The translations under genes and the position numbers were made by a program. From contig NZ_CP015637.1 in the NCBI RefSeq assembly GCF_001708445.1, forward strand, positions 6,325,001 through 6,389,000: a DNA stretch of 64,000 bases, given 5' to 3'. The notes beneath the pieces are model-generated. The model searched no databases. It was not told the DNA's origin and worked only from the letters and a program-made list of their open reading frames with translations. Below are positions 28,492-37,449 of the stretch, in pieces. This stretch comes from Pseudomonas fluorescens (GTDB lineage: Bacteria; Pseudomonadota; Gammaproteobacteria; Pseudomonadales; Pseudomonadaceae). Within the stretch, counting starts at the first letter, position 1; each line of letters starts with the position of its first letter.

Positions 28492-28511
28492 ATGTTTATT
28501 AAAATGAACAT
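28492..28511. promoter_or_regulatory. Operator-like dyad in the cupin/aldehyde dehydrogenase intergenic region
   Basis: ATGTTTATTAAAATGAACAT is a 20-bp near-palindrome (16 of 20 positions symmetric). It lies between divergent catabolic genes and suits a dimeric helix-turn-helix regulator. Confidence 0.5.
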
Positions 28512-28533
28512 CGCAAGGGCGTTTACCGCCGTT

Positions 28534-28554
28534 ATGTCAAATATATTGAAACAT
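28534..28554. promoter_or_regulatory. Second operator-like dyad upstream of the aldehyde dehydrogenase
   Basis: The segment starts ATGTCAAATATATT and ends GAAACAT. It has symmetric ATGT/ACAT ends and an inner TCAA-N5-TTGA dyad. Its ends match those of the dyad 23 bp upstream, so both may bind the same protein. Confidence 0.4.
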
Positions 28555-28679
28555 CCCCAGCCGCTGGTTTAGGGTGGCAGCTGCCTTGAGCCGAACAGCA
28601 GGCTGGCCGGGCAAGAATTCTTTGAGGCTGCCGGGGGACATCACCTGGCCCTTGTATTCAATAAGAGGAGGACACTCGC

Positions 28680-30173
28680 ATGACCACCCTGACCCGTGCC
28701 GACTGGGAACAACGCGCCAAGGACCTGAAGATCGAAGGCCGCGCCTATATCAATGGCGAATACACTGCCGCCGCTTCCGGTGACACCTTCGAATGCATCA
28801 GCCCGGTCGATGGCCGCCTGCTCGCCACCGTTGCCAGTTGCGATGCCGCCGACGCCCAGCGCGCCGTGGAAAATGCCCGTGCCACCTTCAATTCCGGCGC
28901 CTGGTCGCGCCTGGCACCGGCCAAGCGCAAGGCCGTCATGATCCGTTTCGCCGCGTTGCTCAAGGCCAATGCCGAAGAGCTGGCGCTGCTTGAAACCCTG
29001 GACATGGGCAAGCCGATCAGCGACTCCCTGAACATTGACGTGCCTGGCGCAGCCAATGCCCTGAGCTGGAGCGGTGAGGCGATCGACAAGATCTATGACG
29101 AAGTCGCCGCCACCCCTCACGATCAGTTGGGTCTGGTAACCCGTGAACCGGTTGGTGTCGTCGGCGCCATCGTGCCGTGGAACTTCCCGCTGATGATGGC
29201 CTGCTGGAAACTGGGGCCGGCGCTGTCCACCGGTAACTCGGTCATCCTCAAGCCCTCCGAAAAATCCCCGCTGACTGCCATCCGCATTGCGGCCCTGGCC
29301 GTTGAGGCCGGCATTCCAAAAGGCGTGTTCAACGTGCTGCCGGGCTATGGCCATACCGTGGGTAACGCGCTGGCGCTGCACATGGATGTCGACACCCTGG
29401 TGTTCACCGGCTCGACCAAGATCGCCAAACAGCTGTTGATCCGCTCCGGCGAATCGAACATGAAACGCGTATGGCTGGAGGCGGGCGGCAAGAGCCCGAA
29501 CATCGTGTTCGCCGATGCCCCGGATCTGCAAGCCGCGGCCGAATCCGCCGCGGGTGCCATTGCCTTTAACCAAGGCGAAGTCTGCACTGCCGGTTCACGC
29601 CTGCTGGTGGAGCGCTCCATCAAGGATAAATTCCTGCCGCTGGTGATCGCCGCGCTGAAGGGCTGGAAGCCAGGCAACCCGCTGGACCCGGCCACTAACG
29701 TCGGCGCGTTGGTGGACACTCAACAGATGAACACCGTGCTGTCCTACATCGAAGCCGGCCATGCCGACGGTGCAAAGCTGGTGGCAGGCGGTAAGCGTAC
29801 CCTCGAAGAAACCGGTGGCACCTACGTCGAACCTACGATTTTCGATGGTGTGACCAACGCCATGAGGATCGCCCAGGAAGAAATCTTTGGCCCGGTCCTG
29901 TCGGTCATTACCTTCGACAGCGCTGAAGAAGCCATCGCCATCGCCAACGATACCCAATATGGGCTGGCGGCGGCGGTATGGACGGCCGATATCTCCAAGG
30001 CGCACCTGACCGCCAAGGCCCTGCGTGCCGGCAGCGTGTGGGTCAACCAGTACGATGGCGGTGACATGACCGCGCCATTCGGGGGGTTCAAGCAGTCGGG
30101 TAACGGTCGCGACAAGTCCTTGCATGCGTTCGACAAGTACACCGAGCTGAAGGCGACCTGGATCAAGCTGTAA
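28680..30173 (+). CDS. Aldehyde dehydrogenase of the PuuC/KauB type
   Basis: This is a 497-residue NAD(P)-dependent aldehyde dehydrogenase. It resembles the pseudomonad KauB/PauC enzymes that oxidise gamma-glutamyl-aminobutyraldehyde and related aldehydes in polyamine breakdown. It shows the cofactor segment VGAIVPWNFPLMMACWKLGP, the Glu site LEAGGKSPNIVFADA, the catalytic Cys in NQGEVCTAGSRLLV and the end motif GGFKQSGNGRDKSLHAFDKY. A GAGGAGG-like ribosome site precedes the ATG. Context (PuuB-like oxidase and PauR-like repressor nearby) supports the polyamine role. Confidence 0.9.
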   Translation: MTTLTRADWEQRAKDLKIEGRAYINGEYTAAASGDTFECISPVDGRLLATVASCDAADAQRAVENARATFNSGAWSRLAPAKRKAVMIRFAALLKANAEELALLETLDMGKPISDSLNIDVPGAANALSWSGEAIDKIYDEVAATPHDQLGLVTREPVGVVGAIVPWNFPLMMACWKLGPALSTGNSVILKPSEKSPLTAIRIAALAVEAGIPKGVFNVLPGYGHTVGNALALHMDVDTLVFTGSTKIAKQLLIRSGESNMKRVWLEAGGKSPNIVFADAPDLQAAAESAAGAIAFNQGEVCTAGSRLLVERSIKDKFLPLVIAALKGWKPGNPLDPATNVGALVDTQQMNTVLSYIEAGHADGAKLVAGGKRTLEETGGTYVEPTIFDGVTNAMRIAQEEIFGPVLSVITFDSAEEAIAIANDTQYGLAAAVWTADISKAHLTAKALRAGSVWVNQYDGGDMTAPFGGFKQSGNGRDKSLHAFDKYTELKATWIKL

Positions 30174-30191
30174 GCAGCGCCGCTGAACCCC

Positions 30192-30291
30192 TGTAGGAGC
30201 GAGCTTGCTCGCGAAAAACGTCAACGATAACGCGTGCTGTCTGGTAACACGCGGTGTCCTTGAGTTCTTCGCGAGCAAGCTCGCTCCTACA
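30192..30291. repeat. REPIN, copy 2 (100 bp)
   Basis: Inverted REP units (TGTAGGAGCGAGCTTGCTCG and its complement) enclose a middle with AACGTCAACGATAACGCGTG, nearly the same as copy 3. It sits 18 bp after the aldehyde dehydrogenase stop codon and may act as its 3' stabiliser or terminator. Confidence 0.9.
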
Positions 30292-30332
30292 GTTCGTTTG
30301 CAACCCTGAAAAGTATCCACAGGAGCGTGGAA

Positions 30333-31475
30333 ATGCGTTGGGCGACTTATTTCGCCGTCCTGGCCTCGGTACTCAGTGTCGGCCTGGCGCTGGGCGTGAG
30401 CATGCCACTGGTATCCCTGCGCCTTGAGGGCTGGGGCTACGGCAGTTTCGCCATCGGCGTGATGGCCGCGATGCCTGCCTTTGGTGTGCTGCTGGGTGCC
30501 AAGGTCTCCAGCCGCCTGGCCTCTTGGCTGGGCACTGCCAACCTGATGCGTCTGTGCCTATGGGCCGGTGCCGTGTCCATCGGTTTGCTGGCGATCCTGC
30601 CCAGTTACCCGGTGTGGCTGGTGCTGCGGCTGATGATCGGGGTGATCCTGACCATCGTGTTTATCCTGGGTGAAAGCTGGATCAACCAATTGGTAGTGGA
30701 GCAGTGGCGCGGCCGGCTGGTGGCGCTGTACGGCTGCAGCTATGCCTTGAGCCAGCTGTCAGGGCCACTGCTGCTGGGTGTGATCGGCACTGATCATGAC
30801 TACGGTCTCTGGGTGGGTGCGGGCCTGCTGATGGTCGCGCCGCTGTTGCTGCTGGGGCGTTCCGGCGCGCCGACGGCCGATTCGTTCAGTGTGACCCTTG
30901 GCGACCTGTGGCGCTTCTGCCTGACACTGCCGGCGATTGCCTGGGCGGTGGCGTTATTCGCCGCGTTCGAAGCGATGATTCTGACACTGTTGCCGGTGTA
31001 TTGCCTGCAGCAGGGCTTCACCGCCGAGATAGCCTTGGCGATGGTCAGCACCGTGGTGGTGGGTGATGCGCTGCTGCAATTGCCCATCGGTGCCTTGGCC
31101 GATTACTTGCCGCGGCGCACGCTGTTCTTGAGTTGTGCGCTGCTGTTGCTGGCGTCGAGCCTGGCGATTCCGTTGTTGATGCAGACGGTGTTGATCTGGC
31201 CGGTGTGGGTGCTGTTCGGCGCCAGTGCCGGAGGGTTGTTCACCTTGTCGCTGATTCTGATTGGCGAGCGCTACCGTGACGATGCGCTGGTGCGCGCCAA
31301 TGCCCATATCGCGCAGCTGTGGGGGATCGGCTGCTTGATCGGGCCGTTGGTGGCGGGTGCAGGCAGCCAGTGGATCAGCGGGCATGCCCTGCCTTGGCTG
31401 ATGGCGGCCGGGGCGCTGGGGCTGGTGGTGCTGTTGTTGCGCCAGGGCGCATTTGGTGCTGCGCAGCCCGCTTGA
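30333..31475 (+). CDS. Major facilitator superfamily transporter
   Basis: This is a 380-residue inner-membrane MFS protein with about 12 hydrophobic helices. The loop signature between helices 2 and 3 is modified to GAKVSSRLASWLGTANLMRL. A second-half repeat appears at GALADYLPRRTLFLS. It resembles YcaD/UhpC-like members. The ATG at 30333 after AGGAG is preferred to a GTG two codons upstream. It follows the aldehyde dehydrogenase after a REPIN. Whether it carries a polyamine product is not known. Confidence 0.85.
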   Translation: MRWATYFAVLASVLSVGLALGVSMPLVSLRLEGWGYGSFAIGVMAAMPAFGVLLGAKVSSRLASWLGTANLMRLCLWAGAVSIGLLAILPSYPVWLVLRLMIGVILTIVFILGESWINQLVVEQWRGRLVALYGCSYALSQLSGPLLLGVIGTDHDYGLWVGAGLLMVAPLLLLGRSGAPTADSFSVTLGDLWRFCLTLPAIAWAVALFAAFEAMILTLLPVYCLQQGFTAEIALAMVSTVVVGDALLQLPIGALADYLPRRTLFLSCALLLLASSLAIPLLMQTVLIWPVWVLFGASAGGLFTLSLILIGERYRDDALVRANAHIAQLWGIGCLIGPLVAGAGSQWISGHALPWLMAAGALGLVVLLLRQGAFGAAQPA

Positions 31476-31491
31476 TCTGGAAGCAATCAAC

Positions 31492-31520
31492 TGTGGGAGG
31501 GGGGCTTGCCTCCTCCCACA
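31492..31520. repeat. Short REP hairpin
   Basis: TGTGGGAGG...CCTCCCACA is a 9-bp stem around GGGGCTTGCCT. It lies between the convergent MFS and PLD-family genes and can act as a terminator or mRNA stabiliser. Confidence 0.75.
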
Positions 31521-31537
31521 TTGGATCTTCGCTGTTC

Positions 31538-33106
31538 TTAGAGCATGCGTTCCAGGCCGACCGAGTTGGCGAACCACGCATTGAACCGGCGCCACCAACT
31601 GCCCGGCTCGCGGGTCAAGGTGTGTAACTGACCGTTATCCTCGGTCACCCACACCACTTGGCCATTCTGCAATTTCGCCTCATAACTCAAGGCGGGTGCC
31701 ATGCCTTGCAGTGCCAGGTTGCGTACGTGTTCCGCCAATTCGGGGCTGTCGACCAATACGCCCACTTCGGTGTTCCACAACACTGAGCGCGGGTCGAAGT
31801 TGAATGAGCCGATAAACGACTTCGTCCGATCAAAGATCATCGCTTTGCTGTGCAGGCTGGAGTCCGAGCCCTTGAACGTGCCGCGGCGAAACAGGTGTGG
31901 GCCGCTGCCTGCGCCAGGGGCACCCGGTTGGCGGCGCAATTCGTAGAGTTTCACCCCATGTTCCAGCAGCGCCTTGCGATACGGCTCGTAGCCGCCATGC
32001 ACAGCGGGTACGTCGGTGGCTTCAAGGGAGTTGGTCAGCAGGCTGACCGACACGCCGGCGTCGGCGCGACCGGTGAGGTACACCAGCCCAGGTTGCCCAG
32101 GCACGAAGTACGCCGAGATCATGATCAGCTCGTGGTTGACGCCTTCCAGTTCCGGCGACAGTTGGGTAGTCAGCAGGAGTCGAGGATCCGGATCATTCTT
32201 GGCCAGCACCTTGCTCGGCGCGTCCCACAGCGCCTGGTTCCAGGCCCAGATCAACTCGCGGCGCCAGATGTCCATGCGCGGTTTGGTCTTGTAGGCGCGC
32301 AGGCGGTTGTACAGGGCGTGGTTCTGCTGGCGGGATTGGGCCAGGGATTCCTCCAGGAGAAGCCGTGCAGTCGCCAGGTCACCTTTGGATGGCAGGTTGG
32401 AGATGAACTCATTAATGGGTTTGCTCAGGGCGCTGTTCCAGTACTGGTCGAAGCTGTGGCCCAGCTGCTCGGCCACCGGGCCCACACTGAGCATGTCGAT
32501 ATCGGTGAAGTTGAGGTTGGGTTCGGCGTCGAAATACTCGTCCCCGAGGTTACGCCCACCGACGATGGCCACGCTGTTGTCCGCCACCCACAGTTTGTTG
32601 TGCATGCGCCGGTGTTGCAGCGACAGGTTGAACAGCCGCCCCATGGTCCGTGTTACGCCGGTGCTGCGCCCCAGATGCAGAGGGTTGAACAGGCGAATCT
32701 CGATCTGGGGATGAGCGGCGAGGGTGGCGATGATCTGGTCGAGGCCATCGCTGGTGGTGTCGTCCAGCAGGATGCGAACCCGCACACCACGATCAGCTGC
32801 CTTGAGCAGTTCATCCACCAGCATGCGCGTGCTGATGCCGTCGTGGACGATGTAGTACTGCAGGTCGAGGCTGGTCTGGGCATTACGGATCAGCTCGGCG
32901 CGGGCCATGAACGCTTCACTGCTGTTGGGCAGCAGGCGAAAGCCAGAGCGGCCTTGGTAGGGCGCGGCCTGGGCCTGGATCGAGCGGCCGAACGACGAAT
33001 CCTTCGCTGGCAGGGCGTCGCTGGGGATGCGTGGCGCATTGACCGTGGCGCAACCGCCCAGGGCCAGGGCTCCCAGCAGGAAAAACGGTAAAAGCCGTCG
33101 AATCAT
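31538..33106 (-). CDS. Phospholipase D-family lipoprotein (cardiolipin synthase-like)
   Basis: This is a 522-residue protein from the ATG at 33106 (MIRRLLPFFLLG) with a lipobox LLGALALGGC. It carries two HKD catalytic motifs: HNKLWVADNSVAIVGGRN near residue 190 and HSKAMIFDRTKSFIGSFN near residue 430. These mark the PLD superfamily with paired active sites, as in cardiolipin synthase C. The lipid anchor places it in the envelope. It is single-gene, 62 bp downstream of the MocR gene. The substrate is not certain. Confidence 0.9.
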   Translation of the reverse strand: MIRRLLPFFLLGALALGGCATVNAPRIPSDALPAKDSSFGRSIQAQAAPYQGRSGFRLLPNSSEAFMARAELIRNAQTSLDLQYYIVHDGISTRMLVDELLKAADRGVRVRILLDDTTSDGLDQIIATLAAHPQIEIRLFNPLHLGRSTGVTRTMGRLFNLSLQHRRMHNKLWVADNSVAIVGGRNLGDEYFDAEPNLNFTDIDMLSVGPVAEQLGHSFDQYWNSALSKPINEFISNLPSKGDLATARLLLEESLAQSRQQNHALYNRLRAYKTKPRMDIWRRELIWAWNQALWDAPSKVLAKNDPDPRLLLTTQLSPELEGVNHELIMISAYFVPGQPGLVYLTGRADAGVSVSLLTNSLEATDVPAVHGGYEPYRKALLEHGVKLYELRRQPGAPGAGSGPHLFRRGTFKGSDSSLHSKAMIFDRTKSFIGSFNFDPRSVLWNTEVGVLVDSPELAEHVRNLALQGMAPALSYEAKLQNGQVVWVTEDNGQLHTLTREPGSWWRRFNAWFANSVGLERML

Positions 33107-33168
33107 CAAGGGAGTCGCTTCCAGATCAGGGCGGTTGTCGGCATATGACGGCAATTTCCCAAGAAAGG

Positions 33169-34593
33169 TCAGTCGGCCGCCTCGGCCAGCAGCTTGCTCG
33201 CGGCGGTGCCGACCTTGCGCACGGCTTCTTCAATCTGTGGCGTTGGCTTGGCAGCGTAGTTCATGCGTAGGCAATTTCTGTACTTGCCGGAAGCCGAAAA
33301 GATGCTGCCCACCGCCACCTGTACGCCTTGTTCCATCAGCACGCGGTTGAGCTTGAGGGTGTCGAAGCCCTCCGGCAGTTCTATCCACAGCATGAAACTG
33401 CCTTGCGGCCGGCTGGCGCGGGTGCCCGCCGGGAAGTATCGGCTGACCCAGTCGAGCATCAAGTCGCGATTACGCTGGTATTGCGTACGCATCCGCCGCA
33501 AATGCGGTTCGAAATGGCCGCCCTTGAGGAATTCGGCGATAGCGATCTGCGGCTGGGTGGCGGTGGAGCCGGTGCTGATGTATTTCATGTGCAGCACCCG
33601 CTCCAGATAGCGACCCGGCGCGACCCAGCCGATGCGCAGGCCTGGCGCCAGGGTTTTTGAGAACGAACTGCACAGCAGCACGCGGCCGTCCTCGTCGAAG
33701 GATTTGATGGTGCGCGGACGCGGGTAGCTGTAGGCCAGTTCGCCGTACACATCGTCTTCGATGACTGCCACGTCAAAGCGCTGGGCCAGGGTCAGCAACG
33801 CTCGCTTGCGGGCCTCCGGCATGATGTAGCCCAGGGGGTTGTTGCAGTTGGGGGTCAGTTGGATGACCTTGATCGGCCACTGTTCCAGCGCCAGTTCCAG
33901 GGCTTCCAGGCTGATGCCGGTGAGCGGGTCCGTGGGGATTTCCAGCGCCTTCATGCCCAGGCCCTTGAGGGTCTGCATGGCACCGTGGAAGCTGGGTGAG
34001 TCCACCGCCACGATATCCCCGGGCTCGCAGATCGCACGGATGCTGGCGGACAACGCTTCATGGCAGCCGGTGGTGATCACGATGTCTTCGGCACTCAGTT
34101 GGCAGCCGGAATCCAATGACAGTCGGGCGATTTGCTCGCGTAATTCCATACAGCCGAGGATGTTGTCGTAATACAACCCCGGCAGATCCTGGCGCCGACT
34201 GACGCGACCCAGGCTGCGCAGCAGGGGCTTGAGGGTGGGTGACAATACATCCGGCATGCCGCGACCCATCTGTATGACGTCTTTGCGCGGGACTGCGCGA
34301 ATCAATTCCAGCACCTGATCCCACTGGGAGATTTCCACCGGGCGCTGGGCCGGGCGGCCGATCTCGGGCAGCGCCGGCAACTCCCGACCCACCGGTACAA
34401 AGTAGCCGGACTTGGGCTTGGGCATTGCCAGGCCATTGTCTTCCAGTAACCGATAGGCCTGCTGCACGGTGCTCAGGCTGACCCCGTGCTCGACGCTTAG
34501 GGCGCGTACGGACGGCAGTCGATCGCCGGGGCGATAGAAACCCTGTTCAATGCGCGTGCCCAGTAATTCGGCGAGGTTAACGTAAAGCGTCAT
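33169..34593 (-). CDS. MocR-type GntR/aminotransferase regulator (first copy)
   Basis: This is a 474-residue fusion of an N-terminal GntR winged helix (GDRLPSVRALSVEHGVSLST, VQQAYRLLEDNGLAMPKPKS) and a type I aminotransferase domain. The PLP lysine is in LLCSSFSKTLAPGLRIGW, with the pocket segments TTGCHEALSASIRAI and TPNCNNPLGY. Such proteins sense amines or PLP-linked ligands. It lies within the polyamine/alanine block, so an amino-compound effector is plausible. It is divergent from the DUF1127 gene. Confidence 0.9.
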   Translation of the reverse strand: MTLYVNLAELLGTRIEQGFYRPGDRLPSVRALSVEHGVSLSTVQQAYRLLEDNGLAMPKPKSGYFVPVGRELPALPEIGRPAQRPVEISQWDQVLELIRAVPRKDVIQMGRGMPDVLSPTLKPLLRSLGRVSRRQDLPGLYYDNILGCMELREQIARLSLDSGCQLSAEDIVITTGCHEALSASIRAICEPGDIVAVDSPSFHGAMQTLKGLGMKALEIPTDPLTGISLEALELALEQWPIKVIQLTPNCNNPLGYIMPEARKRALLTLAQRFDVAVIEDDVYGELAYSYPRPRTIKSFDEDGRVLLCSSFSKTLAPGLRIGWVAPGRYLERVLHMKYISTGSTATQPQIAIAEFLKGGHFEPHLRRMRTQYQRNRDLMLDWVSRYFPAGTRASRPQGSFMLWIELPEGFDTLKLNRVLMEQGVQVAVGSIFSASGKYRNCLRMNYAAKPTPQIEEAVRKVGTAASKLLAEAAD

Positions 34594-34758
34594 GGCGGTC
34601 GCTCCGGGAGACCAGTACAGATAGGTGAAAAATACAGGATTCAGCCGCGCATGGGCAGTTTCTGTATGGATTTAATAAAGAAGGGTTGGATCTGTAATGG
34701 TTTTGCCTGCTCGCCCATTCTAGTCACTCATGGCAACAAGCAAATGAGGGGCAGCAAA

Positions 34759-34983
34759 ATGAACGGCATGAGTGATGTGCGGCTGATGTTACACAGTCAG
34801 GAATTGCAGGCTGGACAAGAGCGGGCGACCTCGCCGCGCGAGATCAGCCGCTGGAGTCTGTTCTGGCACCGCCGCCATACGCGCAAGGCCTTGCTGCACT
34901 TGACCCGCGAGCAGTTGCGTGACGTTGGGTTGACCCCAGAGCAAGCACGCCAGGAAGGCCTGAAGCCTTTCTGGCGTGATTGA
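34759..34983 (+). CDS. DUF1127 small basic protein
   Basis: This is a 74-residue protein starting at the ATG at 34759 after a GAGGGG ribosome site; upstream in-frame ATGs lack one. The DUF1127 (YjiS) core is WSLFWHRRHTRKALLHLTRE followed by LRDVGLTPEQARQEGLKPFW. Relatives often respond to stress or affect phosphate/carbon RNA metabolism, but the role here is unknown. Its TGA stop directly abuts the stop codon of the convergent FAD oxidoreductase gene. Confidence 0.85.
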   Translation: MNGMSDVRLMLHSQELQAGQERATSPREISRWSLFWHRRHTRKALLHLTREQLRDVGLTPEQARQEGLKPFWRD

Positions 34984-36276
34984 TCAGACCCATTCTTTAA
35001 GGCGGTGCCAGAGCATCCCCAGCGCCAACAGCGGCGAACGCAGGTGCTTGCCGCCGGGGAAGGTGATGTGCGGCACCTGGGCGAACAGATCGAAGCGGCC
35101 CTGCTGTTGGCCGCTGATGGCTTCGGCCAGCAGTTTGCCGGCCAGGTGTGTGGCGTTGAGGCCATGGCCAGCGTAGGCCTGGGCGTAATACACATTGGGT
35201 TGATCCGCCAACCGGCCTATCTGCGGCAGGCGGTTGGCGCCGATGCCGATCATGCCGCCCCATTGGTAGTCGATCTTCACGTCAGCCAGCTGTGGGAACA
35301 CCTGCAACATCTTTGGCCGCATGTAGGCGCCGATGTCCTTGGGATCGCGTCCGGAATAATGGCAGGCCCCGCCGAACAGCAGTCGACGATCGGCGGACAG
35401 GCGGAAATAATCCACGGTCACCCGTTGGTCACACACCGCCATGTTCTGCGGCAACAAGTTGGCGGCTTGTACCGGGCTCAAGGGTTCGGTGGCGATGATG
35501 TAGCTGCCGGCGGGCAGCACCTTGCCGCTCAGTTGCGGGTTGAGGCCGTTCAGGTAGGCGTTGCAGGCCAGCACCAGGGTCTTGCTGCGTACGTTGCCCT
35601 GAGCAGTGTGCACGTTGACCTCGGGGCCATAGTCGATGCGCGTCACTTCGGACTGCTCGAACAGGCGCACGCCCAATTGCCCGGCGGCTGCCGCTTCACC
35701 CAGTGCCAGGTTCAGCGGGTGCAGATGGCCGGAGCCCATGTCGATCATGCCGCCCACGTAGCGGTCGGAGCCGATCACGCTGCCCATCTCACTGGCTTGC
35801 AACAGGCGCACTTCGTGGCGATAACCCAGGCTGCGCAGTTCTTCGGCGTCTTCGGCCAGGCCATGCAGGTCGCGGGGTTTGTTGGCCAGGTCGCAATAGC
35901 CCCAGGTCAGGTCGCAAGGGATCTGGTAGCGTTCGACGCGTTCACGCACGATCTCCACGGCCTCCAGGCCCATGAGTTTCATCTGGCGCACGCCCTCGTT
36001 ACCAATCACGTTGGCGAACTGCTCCAGCCCGTGGCCGACACCGCGAATCAACTGGCCGCCATTACGCCCGCTGGCGCCCCAGGCGATCTTGCGCGCCTCC
36101 AGCAGCACCACGCTGAAGCCGCGCTCAGCCAACTCCAGGGCCGTATTGAGCCCGGAGAAACCGCCGCCGATCACGCACACATCAGCGCTCACCTCGCCGG
36201 TCAACATCGGGTAATCCGGTTGCGGCACGCTGCTGGCGGCGTAGTAGGAAGCGGTGTGCCGGGCGCTGGCAGTCAT
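34984..36276 (-). CDS. FAD-dependent oxidoreductase (PuuB/PauB-like)
   Basis: This is a 430-residue DAO-family flavoprotein resembling gamma-glutamylputrescine oxidases. The start is the ATG at 36276 (MTASARHTASYYAA), preceded by AGGG at a good distance. The FAD-binding motif is VCVIGGGFSGLNTALELAER and it contains ASGRNGGQ, typical of PuuB/OrdL, and the C-terminal AYAGHGLNATHLAGKLLAEA. In the local set, the aldehyde dehydrogenase would take its aldehyde product. The precise polyamine substrate is inferred only. Confidence 0.85.
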   Translation of the reverse strand: MTASARHTASYYAASSVPQPDYPMLTGEVSADVCVIGGGFSGLNTALELAERGFSVVLLEARKIAWGASGRNGGQLIRGVGHGLEQFANVIGNEGVRQMKLMGLEAVEIVRERVERYQIPCDLTWGYCDLANKPRDLHGLAEDAEELRSLGYRHEVRLLQASEMGSVIGSDRYVGGMIDMGSGHLHPLNLALGEAAAAGQLGVRLFEQSEVTRIDYGPEVNVHTAQGNVRSKTLVLACNAYLNGLNPQLSGKVLPAGSYIIATEPLSPVQAANLLPQNMAVCDQRVTVDYFRLSADRRLLFGGACHYSGRDPKDIGAYMRPKMLQVFPQLADVKIDYQWGGMIGIGANRLPQIGRLADQPNVYYAQAYAGHGLNATHLAGKLLAEAISGQQQGRFDLFAQVPHITFPGGKHLRSPLLALGMLWHRLKEWV

Positions 36277-36391
36277 GGGGAACATCCCTGTTTGGAAAAT
36301 TTGACGCAGGATACAGCGGTCGGACGAAGCTGTCTGCGCAGGGCGTTTTGCTTCAGAATCTACGTCTATTCGCCGTTCGGTACGTGTTTCG

Positions 36392-36745
36392 ATGAGTTGC
36401 AACAGCCAGAAAATCAGTGCGCTGCGCCGACAGATTCCTTCGTTCGAGTGCGTTCCCGGTTGCCACGATTGCTGTGGGCCGGTGACTACATCGCCCGAGG
36501 AAATGTCCCGCCTGCCGCGCAAAACCGCGGCCGAGCAGGAAGCCGCCATGGACGAGCTGAACTGTGTGCACCTGGGGCCCAATGGCTGCACGGTGTATGA
36601 CGAGCGGCCGTTGATCTGCAGGCTTTTCGGCACCACCAAGACCTTGCCTTGCCCCAATGGGCGGCGGCCGGTGGAGCTGATTCACCCACGGGTGGAGAAG
36701 CAGATCCATGAATACATGGCGAGTACCCGGCAGGTGCTGGTCTAA
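36392..36745 (+). CDS. YkgJ-family cysteine-cluster protein
   Basis: This is a 117-residue protein with the zinc/iron-chelating cysteine cluster of the YkgJ (CxxCxxCC) family: CVPGCHDCCG near the N-terminus, then LNCVHLGPNGCTVYDERPLICRLFG as spaced cysteines. The function is unknown; a metal cluster is expected. It is divergent from the FAD oxidoreductase gene with 115 bp between, and is followed by a REP hairpin. Confidence 0.85.
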   Translation: MSCNSQKISALRRQIPSFECVPGCHDCCGPVTTSPEEMSRLPRKTAAEQEAAMDELNCVHLGPNGCTVYDERPLICRLFGTTKTLPCPNGRRPVELIHPRVEKQIHEYMASTRQVLV

Positions 36746-36763
36746 CGATGTACGCGGTCAAAA

Positions 36764-36786
36764 TGTGGGAGGTGCTTGCTCCCACC
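36764..36786. repeat. Short REP hairpin
   Basis: TGTGGGAG...CTCCCACC around GTGCTTG lies between the convergent YkgJ and lrp genes. The right arm has one changed base at its end. Confidence 0.65.
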
Positions 36787-36805
36787 TTTGACCCCGTTGT
36801 GTCAG

Positions 36806-37294
36806 TCAGTCCGGAATTGGCAGGTTCAGGCTCTCTTTCACCTCTTCCATCACGATATAGCTCTTCGACTCCCGCACATGGGGCAGCTTGAGCAGGATAT
36901 CGCCGAGCAATTTGCGGTACGACGCCATCTCGGAAATCCGCGCTTTCACCAGGTAGTCAAAGTCCCCCGACACCAGGTGGCATTCCAGCACATGGGGCAG
37001 TTTCAGCACGGCGCGGCGGAACTCTTCAAAGGTGTCGCCGGATTTGTAATCGAGGCTGATCTCGACAAATACCAGCAAACTTCCCTTCAAATGCTGGGGG
37101 TTGAGCCGTGCGTTGTAGCCCATGATGATCCCTTCGCGCTCCAGCCGCCGTACCCGCTCGGTGCACGGCGTGGTGGAGAGCCCGACCTTTTCCCCCAGCT
37201 CGGTGAACGAAATTCGCCCGTCGGTTTGCAGGATGCGCAGGATGTTGCGATCGATCTTGTCCAGCTCCCGCTTGGTCTGAGTGTTGGTACGCAT
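36806..37294 (-). CDS. lrp: Lrp/AsnC-family regulator (DadR-like)
   Basis: This is a 162-residue leucine-responsive family protein starting at the ATG at 37294 (MRTNTQTKRELDKIDRNIL). It has the winged helix (GRISFTELGEKVGLSTTPCT, ERVRRLEREGIIMGYNARLN) and the RAM effector domain (VECHLVSGDFDYLVKARI-like, RKLLGDILLKLPHVRESKSY). It is divergent from dadA with a 155-bp gap. In P. aeruginosa a related regulator activates dad genes in response to alanine, so control of dadA-ridA-dadX is a reasonable inference. Confidence 0.92.
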   Translation of the reverse strand: MRTNTQTKRELDKIDRNILRILQTDGRISFTELGEKVGLSTTPCTERVRRLEREGIIMGYNARLNPQHLKGSLLVFVEISLDYKSGDTFEEFRRAVLKLPHVLECHLVSGDFDYLVKARISEMASYRKLLGDILLKLPHVRESKSYIVMEEVKESLNLPIPD

Positions 37295-37449
37295 AGGGGA
37301 TACGCCTCTGTGAAAAGGGTTTTTGCCGAGAATTGTCGCCAAATATAGGCAGTTATATAGTGAAATGCACTGGCGATTGCTTTTTATACTGCGCACATCA
37401 TTGCTCGAACAACACACGTCGGCGGTCAAGCCGCGATGAGGATATAAAA

